Positions 1 through 8,416 of a stretch of DNA of 64,000 nucleotides are shown here, piece by piece (position 1 is the first letter of the stretch; each line of letters opens with the position of its first letter). This DNA comes from Planctomyces sp. (GTDB lineage Bacteria; Planctomycetota; Planctomycetia; Planctomycetales; Planctomycetaceae), in NCBI GenBank assembly GCA_019636235.1, contig JAHBXW010000016.1, forward strand, positions 49,752 to 113,751. The letters run 5' to 3'. The notes below the pieces were generated by a model. That model was not told the DNA's origin. It saw nothing but the letters and a program-made list of their open reading frames with translations, and ran no database searches. Both the position numbers and the translations under genes were made by a program.

Positions 1-38
1 TCCGCGACGATGAATGGCGCTGGTTACGGAGACCTGTG

Positions 39-1085
39 ATGCTGGAATCGTTTCCCTTTCCGCCGCCCAATCCTGAAATCTGGCGAAACTCCCTGGCCGC
101 GTTTCAGTTCATCCTTGCGGTCCTCGGCGTCGCATGCATCGCGGCGCTCATCCGCCGGCTCTGGACGCCAGTGCGGAAACTCGACCTGCTAGCGTGGTTT
201 GCAATCGGAGGCGTGTGCGTTGCGGCGAAGACGCTGGCGCATCGGGTCGACGGAAACACGCACGACACGCTGAACTTCGTGTCATTCCTCCTGACTATCT
301 CTGCTGTCGCGTTTGTCATGACGCTGCTGCGATTGTGCAGCGACGACGACCATCCGCGGCTTCGGGTTGGAGTCGTTTGTCTGATCAGTGTGGCGGGGTG
401 GAGCGTCATTCACCTGGAGGCGACTTCGAGTCGCATCCCGGCGGCGAGAACTAACTGCAGAAACATGCAGCTCAACGTGGACTACGCGCTTCGCGACCAT
501 GCGAAGGCCTTCGGCGAACTGCCCCCCGCCGTGACACAGGACGGCGGCCCGCCGCGATCGTGGCGCGTCGAACTTCTGCCCTTCCTGGAAAGCGGCAAGC
601 TGAGGGAGCGCTATGTCGACTCCCTGTCGTGGGACGCTCCAGCCAACCTCGAATTCGCCCAACGGGACATGCAGGTCTTTTTCTGTCCCAACAATCGCAA
701 CCCCAAAGACGACCAGGGACGGCGCTTCGCCGACTACCTCGCCGTCACCGGTACGGGATCGGTATTCGACGACGCGATCCGACCCATATTTGCTCGCGTC
801 CCCGACGGTTCGTCGAACACGATCCTGCTGATCGAAAGCAGCGGCCAGCAGGTCGTGTGGACGGAACCGCGCGACGCGGACATCGGCGTCCTGCCGATCG
901 AAGTGAACGCGAACGGGCCGCGCCCCGGCGCTTCCAACGGCATCGCGTCGTCGTATCACGGCCACGGATTCAACGCGATGTTCGCGGGGGGGAACGCCAG
1001 GTATCTCAGCTCGCAGATCGATCGCGACGTTCTCCTCGCTCTGCTGACAGCCAACGGCGGAGAATCCGTGCCGCCAGACTTTTGA
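39..1085 (+). CDS. Membrane protein with C-terminal DUF1559-like domain
   Basis: The 348-residue protein starts with about four hydrophobic segments (roughly residues 15-38, 50-67, 78-98 and 108-126). A soluble domain follows with hallmarks of the planctomycete DUF1559 family: FCPNN near the middle, DGSSNTILLIES, and the C-terminal YHGHGFNAMFAGGNARYLS. Unlike ordinary DUF1559 proteins it has no prepilin-type N-terminus and uses a multi-pass membrane anchor instead. GTG at 36 and ATG at 39 are both possible starts; ATG was chosen. A TGA at 37-39 in another frame could be the end of an upstream gene, and the frame also stays open back to the window edge, so the true start is uncertain. The function of DUF1559 is not established. 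Confidence 0.75.
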   Translation: MLESFPFPPPNPEIWRNSLAAFQFILAVLGVACIAALIRRLWTPVRKLDLLAWFAIGGVCVAAKTLAHRVDGNTHDTLNFVSFLLTISAVAFVMTLLRLCSDDDHPRLRVGVVCLISVAGWSVIHLEATSSRIPAARTNCRNMQLNVDYALRDHAKAFGELPPAVTQDGGPPRSWRVELLPFLESGKLRERYVDSLSWDAPANLEFAQRDMQVFFCPNNRNPKDDQGRRFADYLAVTGTGSVFDDAIRPIFARVPDGSSNTILLIESSGQQVVWTEPRDADIGVLPIEVNANGPRPGASNGIASSYHGHGFNAMFAGGNARYLSSQIDRDVLLALLTANGGESVPPDF

Positions 1086-1122
1086 CCGCATCCGCGGGGG
1101 CCGAATGAGACGCCGGCGCGCC

Positions 1123-2412
1123 TCAGGCGGCAATCCGCCCGGCGGGTTCCGCGGGCGGCACAACGGGCCCGACCACCGGCGCGACCGTCGCCGCGGACGT
1201 CCCGCGACCGTCCAGCAAGCGGCCAATCCACGTCTTCCGCACAAACGCCGCGTAAGTCGCCAGCGACAGCCAGACCGCGATTCCCAACGTCGCCGCGAAC
1301 TTCGCCGCCGGCGGCGCGGACACTGGCAGGAGCGCCAACTGGCACAGCCCCGCCAGCGGATGATGCACCAGGTACATCCAGAACGACGCTTCCGCGACGA
1401 ACCGCACGCCCCGCGGCGGCTGCGGCGCCGTTTTCGTCAGCGCCAGTGAGAACACCCCGGTCGCTGCCAGGGCCGCGACCAGGCAGTAGCCGCACGTCAG
1501 CGCCAGGAGCGGCCCGCCTTCAAACGCAGTCTCAGTGTGCCGCCGAATTGCCGCCAGCAGGCAGGGAAACGCGACCGCCGCCAGCGCCAGCCGCAGCCGA
1601 CCCTCGCCCCCGCCGTTATCCGCGGCGCCCGCCGCCGTCGACCAGCCCCAACCCGCCGCGAACCACAGCCCGTAAAACAGCACCGCGACGGGACCGGGGA
1701 ACCAGCCCTGCCGGAACCCGATCAGAAACTGCGGATCCGCCGCCAGGACGATTCCGCTGCCGACTCCCAGGGCTGCCAGCCCGGCGCGGCTGTGAGGCGC
1801 GGAAACGAGCCGCCCCAGCGCCGGAGCCAGCCGCGTGCCGCCGGGCGTCTCCCGCATCAGCGTCTGCAACCACCACGCGCCGAGGCTCAACGCCCACAGG
1901 CATTGCAGGTACCAGAGGTGCGCCACGCCCCACAGATGGCCCTTCAACGGACCATTCAATTTCAAACTGAGAATCTTCTGAAACGGAATCCGCCCCTCGG
2001 TGAACCAGCCGACCAGCCAGATGTACAGGTCCGCGGGAAGGACCAGCACGAACGCCAGTCCCAACGGCAGCAACAGACGCCGGGAGCGATGCTGGAGAAA
2101 GGCCACGCCCGGCCGGCGGCGCCAGAGGCCCGCGGCGAGGAAGCCCCCCATCAGGAAGAACGTCGGCATGACGGCGACATTGGCGAACCAGCACAGCGCG
2201 TCGACCGACGCGCTGCCCGCGCCATAACGCACGCACCATTCCAGCCCCGGCAGGGGATGCGTCATGTAGGGCATGCCGGCGTGCAGGGCGACAACGCCCA
2301 GGGCCGCGGCCGCTCTCAGCCAGTCCAGTCCCGCCGCGCGGGGGGACGCAGCGTCGGGGTTCGAGGTCGAGCCCGATTGCTCGAATCGGAGAATCGATGG
2401 AGCCGCGGACAT
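1123..2412 (-). CDS. Acyltransferase-3 family membrane protein
   Basis: About 429 residues with roughly ten hydrophobic segments in the acyltransferase-3 (OafA/OpgC-like) pattern. The N-terminal GLDWLRAAAALGVVALHAG carries the conserved histidine, followed by MPTFFLMGGFLAAG and an RSRRLLLPL loop typical of the family. Such proteins O-acylate glycans, lipids or antibiotics in the inner membrane. The substrate cannot be inferred here. ATG at 2412 was chosen over an upstream TTG at 2445; neither has a strong ribosome-binding site. It converges with the DUF1559-like gene to the left and lies downstream of csrA on the same strand. Confidence 0.8.
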   Translation of the reverse strand: MSAAPSILRFEQSGSTSNPDAASPRAAGLDWLRAAAALGVVALHAGMPYMTHPLPGLEWCVRYGAGSASVDALCWFANVAVMPTFFLMGGFLAAGLWRRRPGVAFLQHRSRRLLLPLGLAFVLVLPADLYIWLVGWFTEGRIPFQKILSLKLNGPLKGHLWGVAHLWYLQCLWALSLGAWWLQTLMRETPGGTRLAPALGRLVSAPHSRAGLAALGVGSGIVLAADPQFLIGFRQGWFPGPVAVLFYGLWFAAGWGWSTAAGAADNGGGEGRLRLALAAVAFPCLLAAIRRHTETAFEGGPLLALTCGYCLVAALAATGVFSLALTKTAPQPPRGVRFVAEASFWMYLVHHPLAGLCQLALLPVSAPPAAKFAATLGIAVWLSLATYAAFVRKTWIGRLLDGRGTSAATVAPVVGPVVPPAEPAGRIAA

Positions 2413-2566
2413 CCTGTCGCGCTCGGAGGGCGGAGTCGGGGACAAGCGCCCGGGACTCTAACGCCGAACCTCCGACGCGATGAGAGCAGTTTTCGCCTGG
2501 TCGTTTCGCCTGGTCGCGGGGAGCTCGATCGACGCGAACTCCCCCGGCTCGTCCGAGAGACGGCCG

Positions 2567-2788
2567 TTACGTGCCGGCCAGCTGCGGGATGCCGCTCGAC
2601 GACTGCGATCGCGCTTCGCGCCGCAGCGTCGCCGGCGATTCCTCGACCGCCTCCGCACGCATCACGCGACGTTCACGCGGAGCGTCGATGCACAGCTTTA
2701 CCCGGCCGCCTTGAATGCACGACACCGAGATGCGGATGTCGCCGTCAATTACGATGGATTCGCCCATCTTGCGAGACAGCACAAGCAT
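2567..2788 (-). CDS. csrA: Carbon storage regulator CsrA
   Basis: This 73-residue protein is a CsrA/RsmA RNA-binding regulator. It begins MLVLSRKMGESIVI, nearly identical to the family start, and carries the GGRVKLCIDAPRERRV segment including the conserved IDAPRE motif. CsrA dimers bind GGA motifs in mRNA leaders and change translation or stability. The middle strand (RISVSCIQGG) departs from the usual ITV.VL sequence, and the C-terminal tail of about 20 residues is divergent. A strong AGGGAGGA ribosome-binding site precedes the ATG. No flagellar gene is beside it, unlike in some other phyla. Confidence 0.93.
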   Translation of the reverse strand: MLVLSRKMGESIVIDGDIRISVSCIQGGRVKLCIDAPRERRVMRAEAVEESPATLRREARSQSSSGIPQLAGT

Positions 2789-3100
2789 GGCATTCCTCCC
2801 TGATACCGTTGTTCAGATGACTTCCAATGTCGCAGTTGATTCGTACACGAACCGTTCAGCACGCCGGAAGCATATCCGGGACGGCTTCCGTCGCAATTGC
2901 TTTTTTCAAGGTGCAAGCGGAATGCCGAAGTGGTGAAAATTTAATGTCTTTCAACGAAAAGACTTGCGCGTTGTTTTTCGGAACCGGGAAACGTAAATTC
3001 CAATTCAGGCAATCCGTCTGTCCAGTCCGAATCATCGCCGGACGCCTCGGAACGACAGCCGGCTCCCGCTTCATTTCGCAGCAGGAATCTCCCAGGCGCG
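2789..3100. other. Divergent intergenic region, csrA / thiE fusion
   Basis: A 312-bp gap between divergent genes that is visibly more AT-rich than its surroundings, especially around 2930-3000, so it should hold promoters for both directions. No convincing sigma-70 pair, operator or conserved RNA element was recognised, and the short open frames crossing it look spurious. Confidence 0.5.
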
Positions 3101-4642
3101 ATGTCCCTCTCCCCCTCCCGGACTGACCTTTCGCAGGCGGCGCGGCGCGTCCTGGAAGCCGCCGTGCAGCGCGGCCGTCAGCGCGGCGCACTCGCCGCCG
3201 TCGACATCCTCCATGAACTCTGGAGCGACGACAGCCGCGCCGCGGAACTGCTCCGCAGCACCGGTTACGACGACGAGGCGCTGTTCGACGACTTTCCCGC
3301 CGACCTGGCGTGTGAAGTGACGACGGAACAGGTAATCGTCGAGGCCGGCCGCATCGCCCGCGCCGTCGGACGGGGCGTTGAGATCGCCACGGAACACCTG
3401 CTGGCCGCCCTGGGAACGGTCGCCCCCGAGATCCGCGAACGACTGTCGGTGCGGGGGCTGGAGATCGACAGCATCCGGGCCGGCGAGCATCATCCCGGAG
3501 GCCCGCCGGCGGAACCGCTCGAGGCGGACGAACCAGTCCGGCTGTCGACCCCGGCCGTCACCGAGGCGGCCCTGCAGGCCCGCATCCTGGACGCCGCCGC
3601 CAATCGCTGCCGCGAGGGGCTGCGCGTCGTCGAAGACTGCCTGCGGTTCGCGATCGCCGACCCGCAACTGACGGAAGAAGCGAAACATGTGCGGCACGGG
3701 CTGGCCGCTGCGCTGGCCGCGCTGGGCGCGGAACAGTGGATCGCGCTTCGCGACGCCGCCGGCGACATCGGGACCCACATCAAGACAGCCTCCGAACGTC
3801 GCCGGACGTCGCTGCAGGACGTGGCCCTCGCCAACTGCAAACGAGTCGAAGAGGCGCTCCGCACGCTGGAAGAGTTCGGCAAGCTCACCAGCCCCGCCGC
3901 GGCCGCGCAGATCGAATCGCTGCGTTACCGGTTCTACGCGATCGAGCGGGCGCTCCTCGCGCGGCAGTCGCGGCAACAGCGCATCGCCCGCGCGCGGCTG
4001 TATCTGCTGTTGACCGACCGCCTCTGCCCGCAGGGGCTGGGGCCAGTCGCCCGGGGGGCCATCGCCGGCGGCGTGGACGTCATTCAGCTCCGCGAGAAAG
4101 AGGTCGCCGATCGACGGCGGATGCGCCTCGCGCGGCTGGTCCGGGAATGGACCCGCGCGGCGGGCGTGCTGCTGATCATCAACGACCGCCCGGACATTGC
4201 GGCGCTCGTCGACGCCGACGGCGTGCACCTCGGGCAGGACGATATGGACGTCGCCGAGGCCCGGCGGATCGTCGGCTCGCGGGCGCTCATTGGCGTCAGC
4301 ACCCGGAACCTCGAACAGGCGCGCGAGGCTGTGCTGGCCGGCGCGGACTATCTCGGCGTCGGCCCGGTGTTCCCCTCCGAGACGAAGTCATTCGCCGAAT
4401 TCGCCGGGCTGGACTACGTCCGCGCAGCGTCCGGTTCGATCGCGCTGCCCTGGTTCGCAATCGGGGGCATCACCGGCGAGAATCTGCCGCAGGCGCTGGA
4501 GGCGGGGGCGCGCCGCATCGCCGTCAGCGCCGCCGTCTGCGCCGCAGGGGATCCCGCCGCGGCCACGGCCGGGCTGCGATCCGCCCTTGCCAGCCAGCCT
4601 TTGTCGGAAGAGCCTTCGCATGACGTCGCTGACCCATTTTGA
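3101..4642 (+). CDS. thiE: Clp_N-ThiD2-ThiE fusion, thiamine-phosphate synthase
   Basis: A 513-residue three-part protein. Residues 1-130 resemble a Clp/Hsp100 N-terminal repeat domain ([22 protein letters not shown]). Residues about 155-290 resemble ThiD2 ([20 protein letters not shown]), a domain known fused to ThiE and proposed to phosphorylate HMP-P. Residues about 298-505 are a complete ThiE TIM barrel, with [37 protein letters not shown] and FAIGGIT. ThiE joins HMP-PP and HET-P to make thiamine phosphate. ThiD2-ThiE fusions are established; the extra Clp_N-like module is unusual and its role is unknown. The 3' end overlaps moaC by 23 bp, so the two are probably translationally coupled. 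Confidence 0.88.
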   Translation: MSLSPSRTDLSQAARRVLEAAVQRGRQRGALAAVDILHELWSDDSRAAELLRSTGYDDEALFDDFPADLACEVTTEQVIVEAGRIARAVGRGVEIATEHLLAALGTVAPEIRERLSVRGLEIDSIRAGEHHPGGPPAEPLEADEPVRLSTPAVTEAALQARILDAAANRCREGLRVVEDCLRFAIADPQLTEEAKHVRHGLAAALAALGAEQWIALRDAAGDIGTHIKTASERRRTSLQDVALANCKRVEEALRTLEEFGKLTSPAAAAQIESLRYRFYAIERALLARQSRQQRIARARLYLLLTDRLCPQGLGPVARGAIAGGVDVIQLREKEVADRRRMRLARLVREWTRAAGVLLIINDRPDIAALVDADGVHLGQDDMDVAEARRIVGSRALIGVSTRNLEQAREAVLAGADYLGVGPVFPSETKSFAEFAGLDYVRAASGSIALPWFAIGGITGENLPQALEAGARRIAVSAAVCAAGDPAAATAGLRSALASQPLSEEPSHDVADPF

Positions 4643-5111
4643 CGACTCGGGCGCCAGCCGGATGGTGGACGTCAGCCGCAAGGACGTCACCGAACGGGTC
4701 GCCCGGGCCGAGGGTTTCGTCGACCTCGCCCCCCAGACTCTGGACCTCATCCAGAACCGGAAGCTCGCCAAGGGGGACGTCTGCGAAGTGGCTCGGCTGG
4801 CGGGCATCATGGCGGCCAAGCAGACGTCGTCCCTGATCCCGCTGTGCCACATCCTGCCGCTGGATGGCGTGAAGATCGACATCGTTCCCGCGCCCCCCGG
4901 CCGACTCCGGATCGAAGCCGAGGTCCGCGTCGCCGCGCGGACGGGAGTTGAGATGGAGGCGCTGACCGCGGTCAGCGTCGCGGCGCTGACCGTGTACGAC
5001 ATGTGCAAGGCCGTCGACAGGGACATGTCGATCGGGCCGATCCGTCTGCTGGAAAAGTCCGGCGGCCGTTCGGGGCATTACATCCGCAAAGCGCCGTCCG
5101 CTCAGGATTGA
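4620..5111 (+). CDS. moaC: Cyclic pyranopterin monophosphate synthase MoaC
   Basis: This 163-residue protein matches MoaC along its whole length: [18 protein letters not shown] near the start, [30 protein letters not shown], and [19 protein letters not shown] near the C-terminus. MoaC converts the MoaA product to cyclic pyranopterin monophosphate in molybdenum cofactor biosynthesis. The frame is open much further upstream, but homology begins just after the ATG at 4620, which overlaps the end of thiE. Pairing a thiamine gene with a molybdopterin gene is odd biochemically, though both pathways make sulfur-containing cofactors. No other moa gene is in the window. Confidence 0.94.
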   Translation: MTSLTHFDDSGASRMVDVSRKDVTERVARAEGFVDLAPQTLDLIQNRKLAKGDVCEVARLAGIMAAKQTSSLIPLCHILPLDGVKIDIVPAPPGRLRIEAEVRVAARTGVEMEALTAVSVAALTVYDMCKAVDRDMSIGPIRLLEKSGGRSGHYIRKAPSAQD

Positions 5112-5175
5112 GACGCCCCGTTCCCGCCGCGCAGGAGTCGTCGACAGGCCCCGCGGCCCGGCCTACAACTGCCGC

Positions 5176-6555
5176 ATGACCCGCGTTCTGCTGTTCGATG
5201 ATCCCTCGCTGATCCCGTTGCTGCCGGCGCTCGCGCCGCCCGATGGCGGCTGGCTGGCGGTCGTCGCGCCGCGCGAACATCACTCGCGGTGGGGGGAGGG
5301 GACGCGACTTCTGGAACCGGGTCTCGCCGCCGCATCGATCGCGGAGGCCGACGAAGTCGTCCTCGCGGGATCGCATCCGGACCTGCTGCAGCTCGCCCAT
5401 GACGCCGCCGCCCGGGGACAGGCCGTCCAGGTCATCGCCGACATCCGCCACACGGCCGACTGGGCCTACGCCCTGTATCCGCTGACGGAAGACTTCCCAG
5501 ACCGGCTGACGCCCCGCTTTGCCCATCACGCGTCGCACGACGTCCGCCGGCTGCGGCAGCAGCTCGACCGCGGCCATTACGGACCGACCGCTCAGTTGCA
5601 CTGCCAGTGCACGCTGCCGGCGGCGGAGTTCTCCAACGAGGCCATCGACCGCCAGCTGTTCGATGATGCAGCACTCGCGCGGTTCCTGGGCGGCGACTAT
5701 CGCCAATTGACGGCGCTCGGCATTCCCGGCGACGGCGACTGCCCCCGCTCGTTGACCGTCACATGGCAGGGCGACGGGCTCCCCCCGTTTGTCTGGACAG
5801 TCCAGCCGGGTCCGGAGTTCGGCTGGCGGCTGACGGTCCGCTCGGACCAGCGGCAGGCGTCGTTGTCGCAGTCGCGCGATCGCGCGTGGACGTTCGACTC
5901 GCCAGCCGGCGACGACCCTCTGGCCGACGATTCCCCCGCCCGCTGGTCGGATCTGCTGCGAACATTCGACGACGTCGCGGCCGCACGGCGGTCAATGCGT
6001 CGTCGCCGGACGATCGACCTGCAGGAGGAGGCGATCTCCGAACGGGCGCAGTTCAAATCGCTGATGTCGGCGGCGGGTTGCGGGCTGCTGGTCTTCACGC
6101 TGCTGGGCGTCGTCGGCCTGCTGGTCGGGGCCGCGGCCTTCGATCCTCGGGATTCGCTGCAACGTTCGAGCGAAGCGGCGGGTCAGGTGCTCGCCGCGGA
6201 CGCGTTCTCCGGGACCTCGGCGGACCTCACGGAGGAGGGGCGGCTCGAGTTGGCGAACATCGCGCGGCGGATGCTGCGAACGACGACGCCCCTGCTCGTG
6301 GAGCAGCAGTCGCCGGCCGATCCGGACCTGGATGTCCGGCGGCGCGGCGCGGTTGCCCAGACGCTCGAGCAGGCGGGAATTGCCGGGGCCGCATCGCGCG
6401 TCGAGGTCCGGGAACTGCGGGGACGGTGGTTCGTGCGACTGGTGACGGTCGCCTGGGTGTTGCTGTTTCTCCCGCTCGGCGTGTTTCTTGCCGTTCAAGG
6501 GCTGATCGTCCTCGCGCGCTCGCCCCGAACGTCCGCCGCGCGGTCCGCCCCGTGA
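5176..6555 (+). CDS. Unrecognised protein with two C-terminal membrane segments
   Basis: I do not recognise the family of this 459-residue protein. The first 130 residues alternate hydrophobic strands and helices (MTRVLLFDDPSLIPLLPAL, DEVVLAGSHPDLLQLAHDA, VQVIADIR), suggesting a Rossmann-like alpha/beta fold resembling the dinucleotide-binding part of Gfo/Idh oxidoreductases, but without a GxGxxG loop. A middle domain contains a short CQC motif. Two membrane segments follow near residues 300-325 and 423-448, separated by about 100 charged residues. It lies 64 bp after moaC on the same strand and might be cotranscribed. A role in envelope sensing is possible but unsupported. Confidence 0.6.
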   Translation: MTRVLLFDDPSLIPLLPALAPPDGGWLAVVAPREHHSRWGEGTRLLEPGLAAASIAEADEVVLAGSHPDLLQLAHDAAARGQAVQVIADIRHTADWAYALYPLTEDFPDRLTPRFAHHASHDVRRLRQQLDRGHYGPTAQLHCQCTLPAAEFSNEAIDRQLFDDAALARFLGGDYRQLTALGIPGDGDCPRSLTVTWQGDGLPPFVWTVQPGPEFGWRLTVRSDQRQASLSQSRDRAWTFDSPAGDDPLADDSPARWSDLLRTFDDVAAARRSMRRRRTIDLQEEAISERAQFKSLMSAAGCGLLVFTLLGVVGLLVGAAAFDPRDSLQRSSEAAGQVLAADAFSGTSADLTEEGRLELANIARRMLRTTTPLLVEQQSPADPDLDVRRRGAVAQTLEQAGIAGAASRVEVRELRGRWFVRLVTVAWVLLFLPLGVFLAVQGLIVLARSPRTSAARSAP

Positions 6556-6708
6556 ATTTGCATCCCGGCGCTGAACTCACGACAGTGGAGCCCCCGTCGC
6601 CGCTGTCCTTCATCCCGCCCCTTGTCCGGGCGCAGACGGATTTCCAACCGCCAACCTGCCCGATCCGCGACCAGCCATCGCGGACCGATCCTCCTCGGAG
6701 GGAGCTTC

Positions 6709-8121
6709 ATGGAATTGCCGCCCACTCTCGCCCAGCACATCGAGCAATCCTCTCAGCAACATCTGCTCCGCTACTGGGACGAACTCGACGAATCCGGCCG
6801 GCAGGTTCTCGTGGCCGAACTGGAACATATCGACTTCGCGCTCGTCGAGCGTCTGGCCGGGGCCACCGAAGTCGCCGGGTCGGTTGCGGACCGCGTCGCC
6901 CGCGCCCGCGCTCCGCAAAACCTGGTCACGCCGCCGACGGATGAGGAGTCCCGCAACGAGCAACGCCGCGCCGTGCAGGCCGGACAGGACCTGCTGCGCA
7001 GCGGCCGCGTCGGCGCTATTCTGGTCGCCGGCGGACAGGGCACGCGGCTGGGCTTCGACCGGCCCAAGGGCTTGTTTCCAATCGGGCCGCTTTCGAACAA
7101 AACCCTGTACCAGCTGTTCGCCGAGCAGCTTGTCGCCCGCGGACGCCAGTTCGGGCCGCCGATCCCCTACTTCATCATGACGAGCGGCGCGACGCACGCC
7201 GAAACGGTCGCCTTCTTCGAGGAGCACGACTTCTTCGGCCTGCTGCCCGAAAACGTGTATTTCTTCGAACAGGGCACGCTGCCCGCCCTCGAACTCGACA
7301 GCGGCCGCATGCTGCTCGATCAGAAGGGGCGCCTCAGCCTCAGCCCGGACGGACATGGCGGGCTGGTCCGGGCCCTCGCCAGACATCGCCTGCTGGAGGA
7401 GATGACGCTCCGCGGCATCGACTACCTGTATTACCACCAGGTCGACAACCCCTCCGCTCCGCATTGCGATCCCGCGTTTCTGGGCTGGCATGTGCTCCGG
7501 GGCGCCGACATTTCGACCAAGGTCGTCCGCAAAGTTTCTCCCGATGAACGGATGGGCGTCGTGTGCGACGTCGACGGCGCCGCGCAGATCATCGAGTACA
7601 GCGATCTGACTCCCGAGCAGGCCCGCACGACGGACGCATCCGGCCAGCCCATCTTCTGGGCCGGCAACACCGCGATGCATGTCTTCAATCGCGAGTTTCT
7701 GGAGCGGCTTACCGAGACCAACGGCGAACTGCCATTCCACATCGCCCGCAAGGCCGTCCCGTATGTCGACGATTCCGGGCAGCGGATCGTCCCCTCGCAG
7801 CCGAACGCGCGGAAGTTCGAACAGTTCATCTTCGATGCGCTCCCCCTGGCCCGGAACGCGCTCGTGGTCGAGGTCGAACGCCGCGAGGAGTTCAATCCCG
7901 TCAAGAACCGGGACGGCGCCGATTCCCCCGCGACGGCCCGCCAGGCCCTGATCGACATTCACCGCCGCTGGCTCGAAGCGGCCGGGGCGGTCGTCGAGCG
8001 GGATGTGGTCGTCGAGATCAGCCCGCTGTTCGCGTTGGATGCGGAGGAAGTCGCCGCCCGCCTGCCGGCGGATTCGCGGTTCGCCGAGGACACGCACCTC
8101 GAGCCGCACCTGGGCACATGA
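6709..8121 (+). CDS. UDP-sugar pyrophosphorylase (UDPGP / UAP1 family)
   Basis: A 470-residue nucleotidyltransferase of the eukaryotic-like UDPGP family (UDP-N-acetylglucosamine or UDP-glucose pyrophosphorylase). The nucleotide loop reads LVAGGQGTRLGFDRPKG and is followed by FPIGP, ending with the pyrophosphorylase lysine. PDGHGGLVRAL and YLYYHQVDNP are the conserved uridine and sugar-binding segments, and FNPVKNRDG lies near the C-terminus. The enzyme makes a UDP-sugar from UTP and a sugar 1-phosphate. UAP1-like specificity is favoured by overall resemblance but not proven. The ATG at 6709 has a clear GGAGGGA ribosome-binding site 5 nt upstream; the longer open frame does not. No partner glycan genes are adjacent. 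Confidence 0.9.
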   Translation: MELPPTLAQHIEQSSQQHLLRYWDELDESGRQVLVAELEHIDFALVERLAGATEVAGSVADRVARARAPQNLVTPPTDEESRNEQRRAVQAGQDLLRSGRVGAILVAGGQGTRLGFDRPKGLFPIGPLSNKTLYQLFAEQLVARGRQFGPPIPYFIMTSGATHAETVAFFEEHDFFGLLPENVYFFEQGTLPALELDSGRMLLDQKGRLSLSPDGHGGLVRALARHRLLEEMTLRGIDYLYYHQVDNPSAPHCDPAFLGWHVLRGADISTKVVRKVSPDERMGVVCDVDGAAQIIEYSDLTPEQARTTDASGQPIFWAGNTAMHVFNREFLERLTETNGELPFHIARKAVPYVDDSGQRIVPSQPNARKFEQFIFDALPLARNALVVEVERREEFNPVKNRDGADSPATARQALIDIHRRWLEAAGAVVERDVVVEISPLFALDAEEVAARLPADSRFAEDTHLEPHLGT

Positions 8122-8238
8122 AGTGCGGGATCATTGGTCTCATGGATTGACGCCGGTCCCAGCCGACGGCTTCGCCGTCGGGCGCGGTTCGCGGCACACG
8201 AGCCGGATGCGTCAGCGACGGCCGTGTTCAGGGCCGTT

Positions 8239-8289
8239 GGGTGGCGTCGAGCCGGGCAAGCCCGCAGGGCGAGCCGGCGGCGACCCACC
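8239..8289 (+). repeat. Dispersed ~50-bp element, copy 1
   Basis: An imperfect inverted-repeat element beginning GGGTGGCGTCGAGCC and ending GACCCACC. Related copies occur at 10242 and 62408, and in the opposite orientation inside the units of the 9733-10646 array. All copies are intergenic. Confidence 0.7.
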
Positions 8290-8411
8290 GATTCGCGCGC
8301 CTCGATCCGGAAGCGATAACGCCCGGCGATTGAGTTCCCGGGGCGCCCCGCGCAGAACGAAACACGGCCGGGCCGGTGAGAAAGGATTGGTCAATGGTCA
8401 TCGCGGATTGG

Positions 8412-8416
8412 TCAAT
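8412..8416 (+). repeat. Target-site duplication, left copy (TCAAT)
   Basis: The pentamer TCAAT directly abuts the left inverted repeat of the IS and recurs directly after the right inverted repeat at 9698-9702, as expected for a 5-bp duplication made on insertion. Confidence 0.85.

Larger units (their letters stand above)
8122..8416. other. Non-coding, repeat-bearing flank of the IS
   Basis: No gene is visible. The stretch holds a short hairpin (CCGACGGCTTCGCCGTCGG near 8162-8180), the 50-bp dispersed element at 8239-8289, and two GATTGGTCAAT-type repeats at about 8387-8416. The second of these repeats supplies the insertion target of the IS. A related hairpin sits on the other side of the IS near 9727-9745. 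Confidence 0.6.

Noticed and set aside
2827..3126. 99-codon frame in the csrA/thiE gap
   Set aside because: No domain resemblance, overlaps the thiE start, and occupies the AT-rich promoter region.
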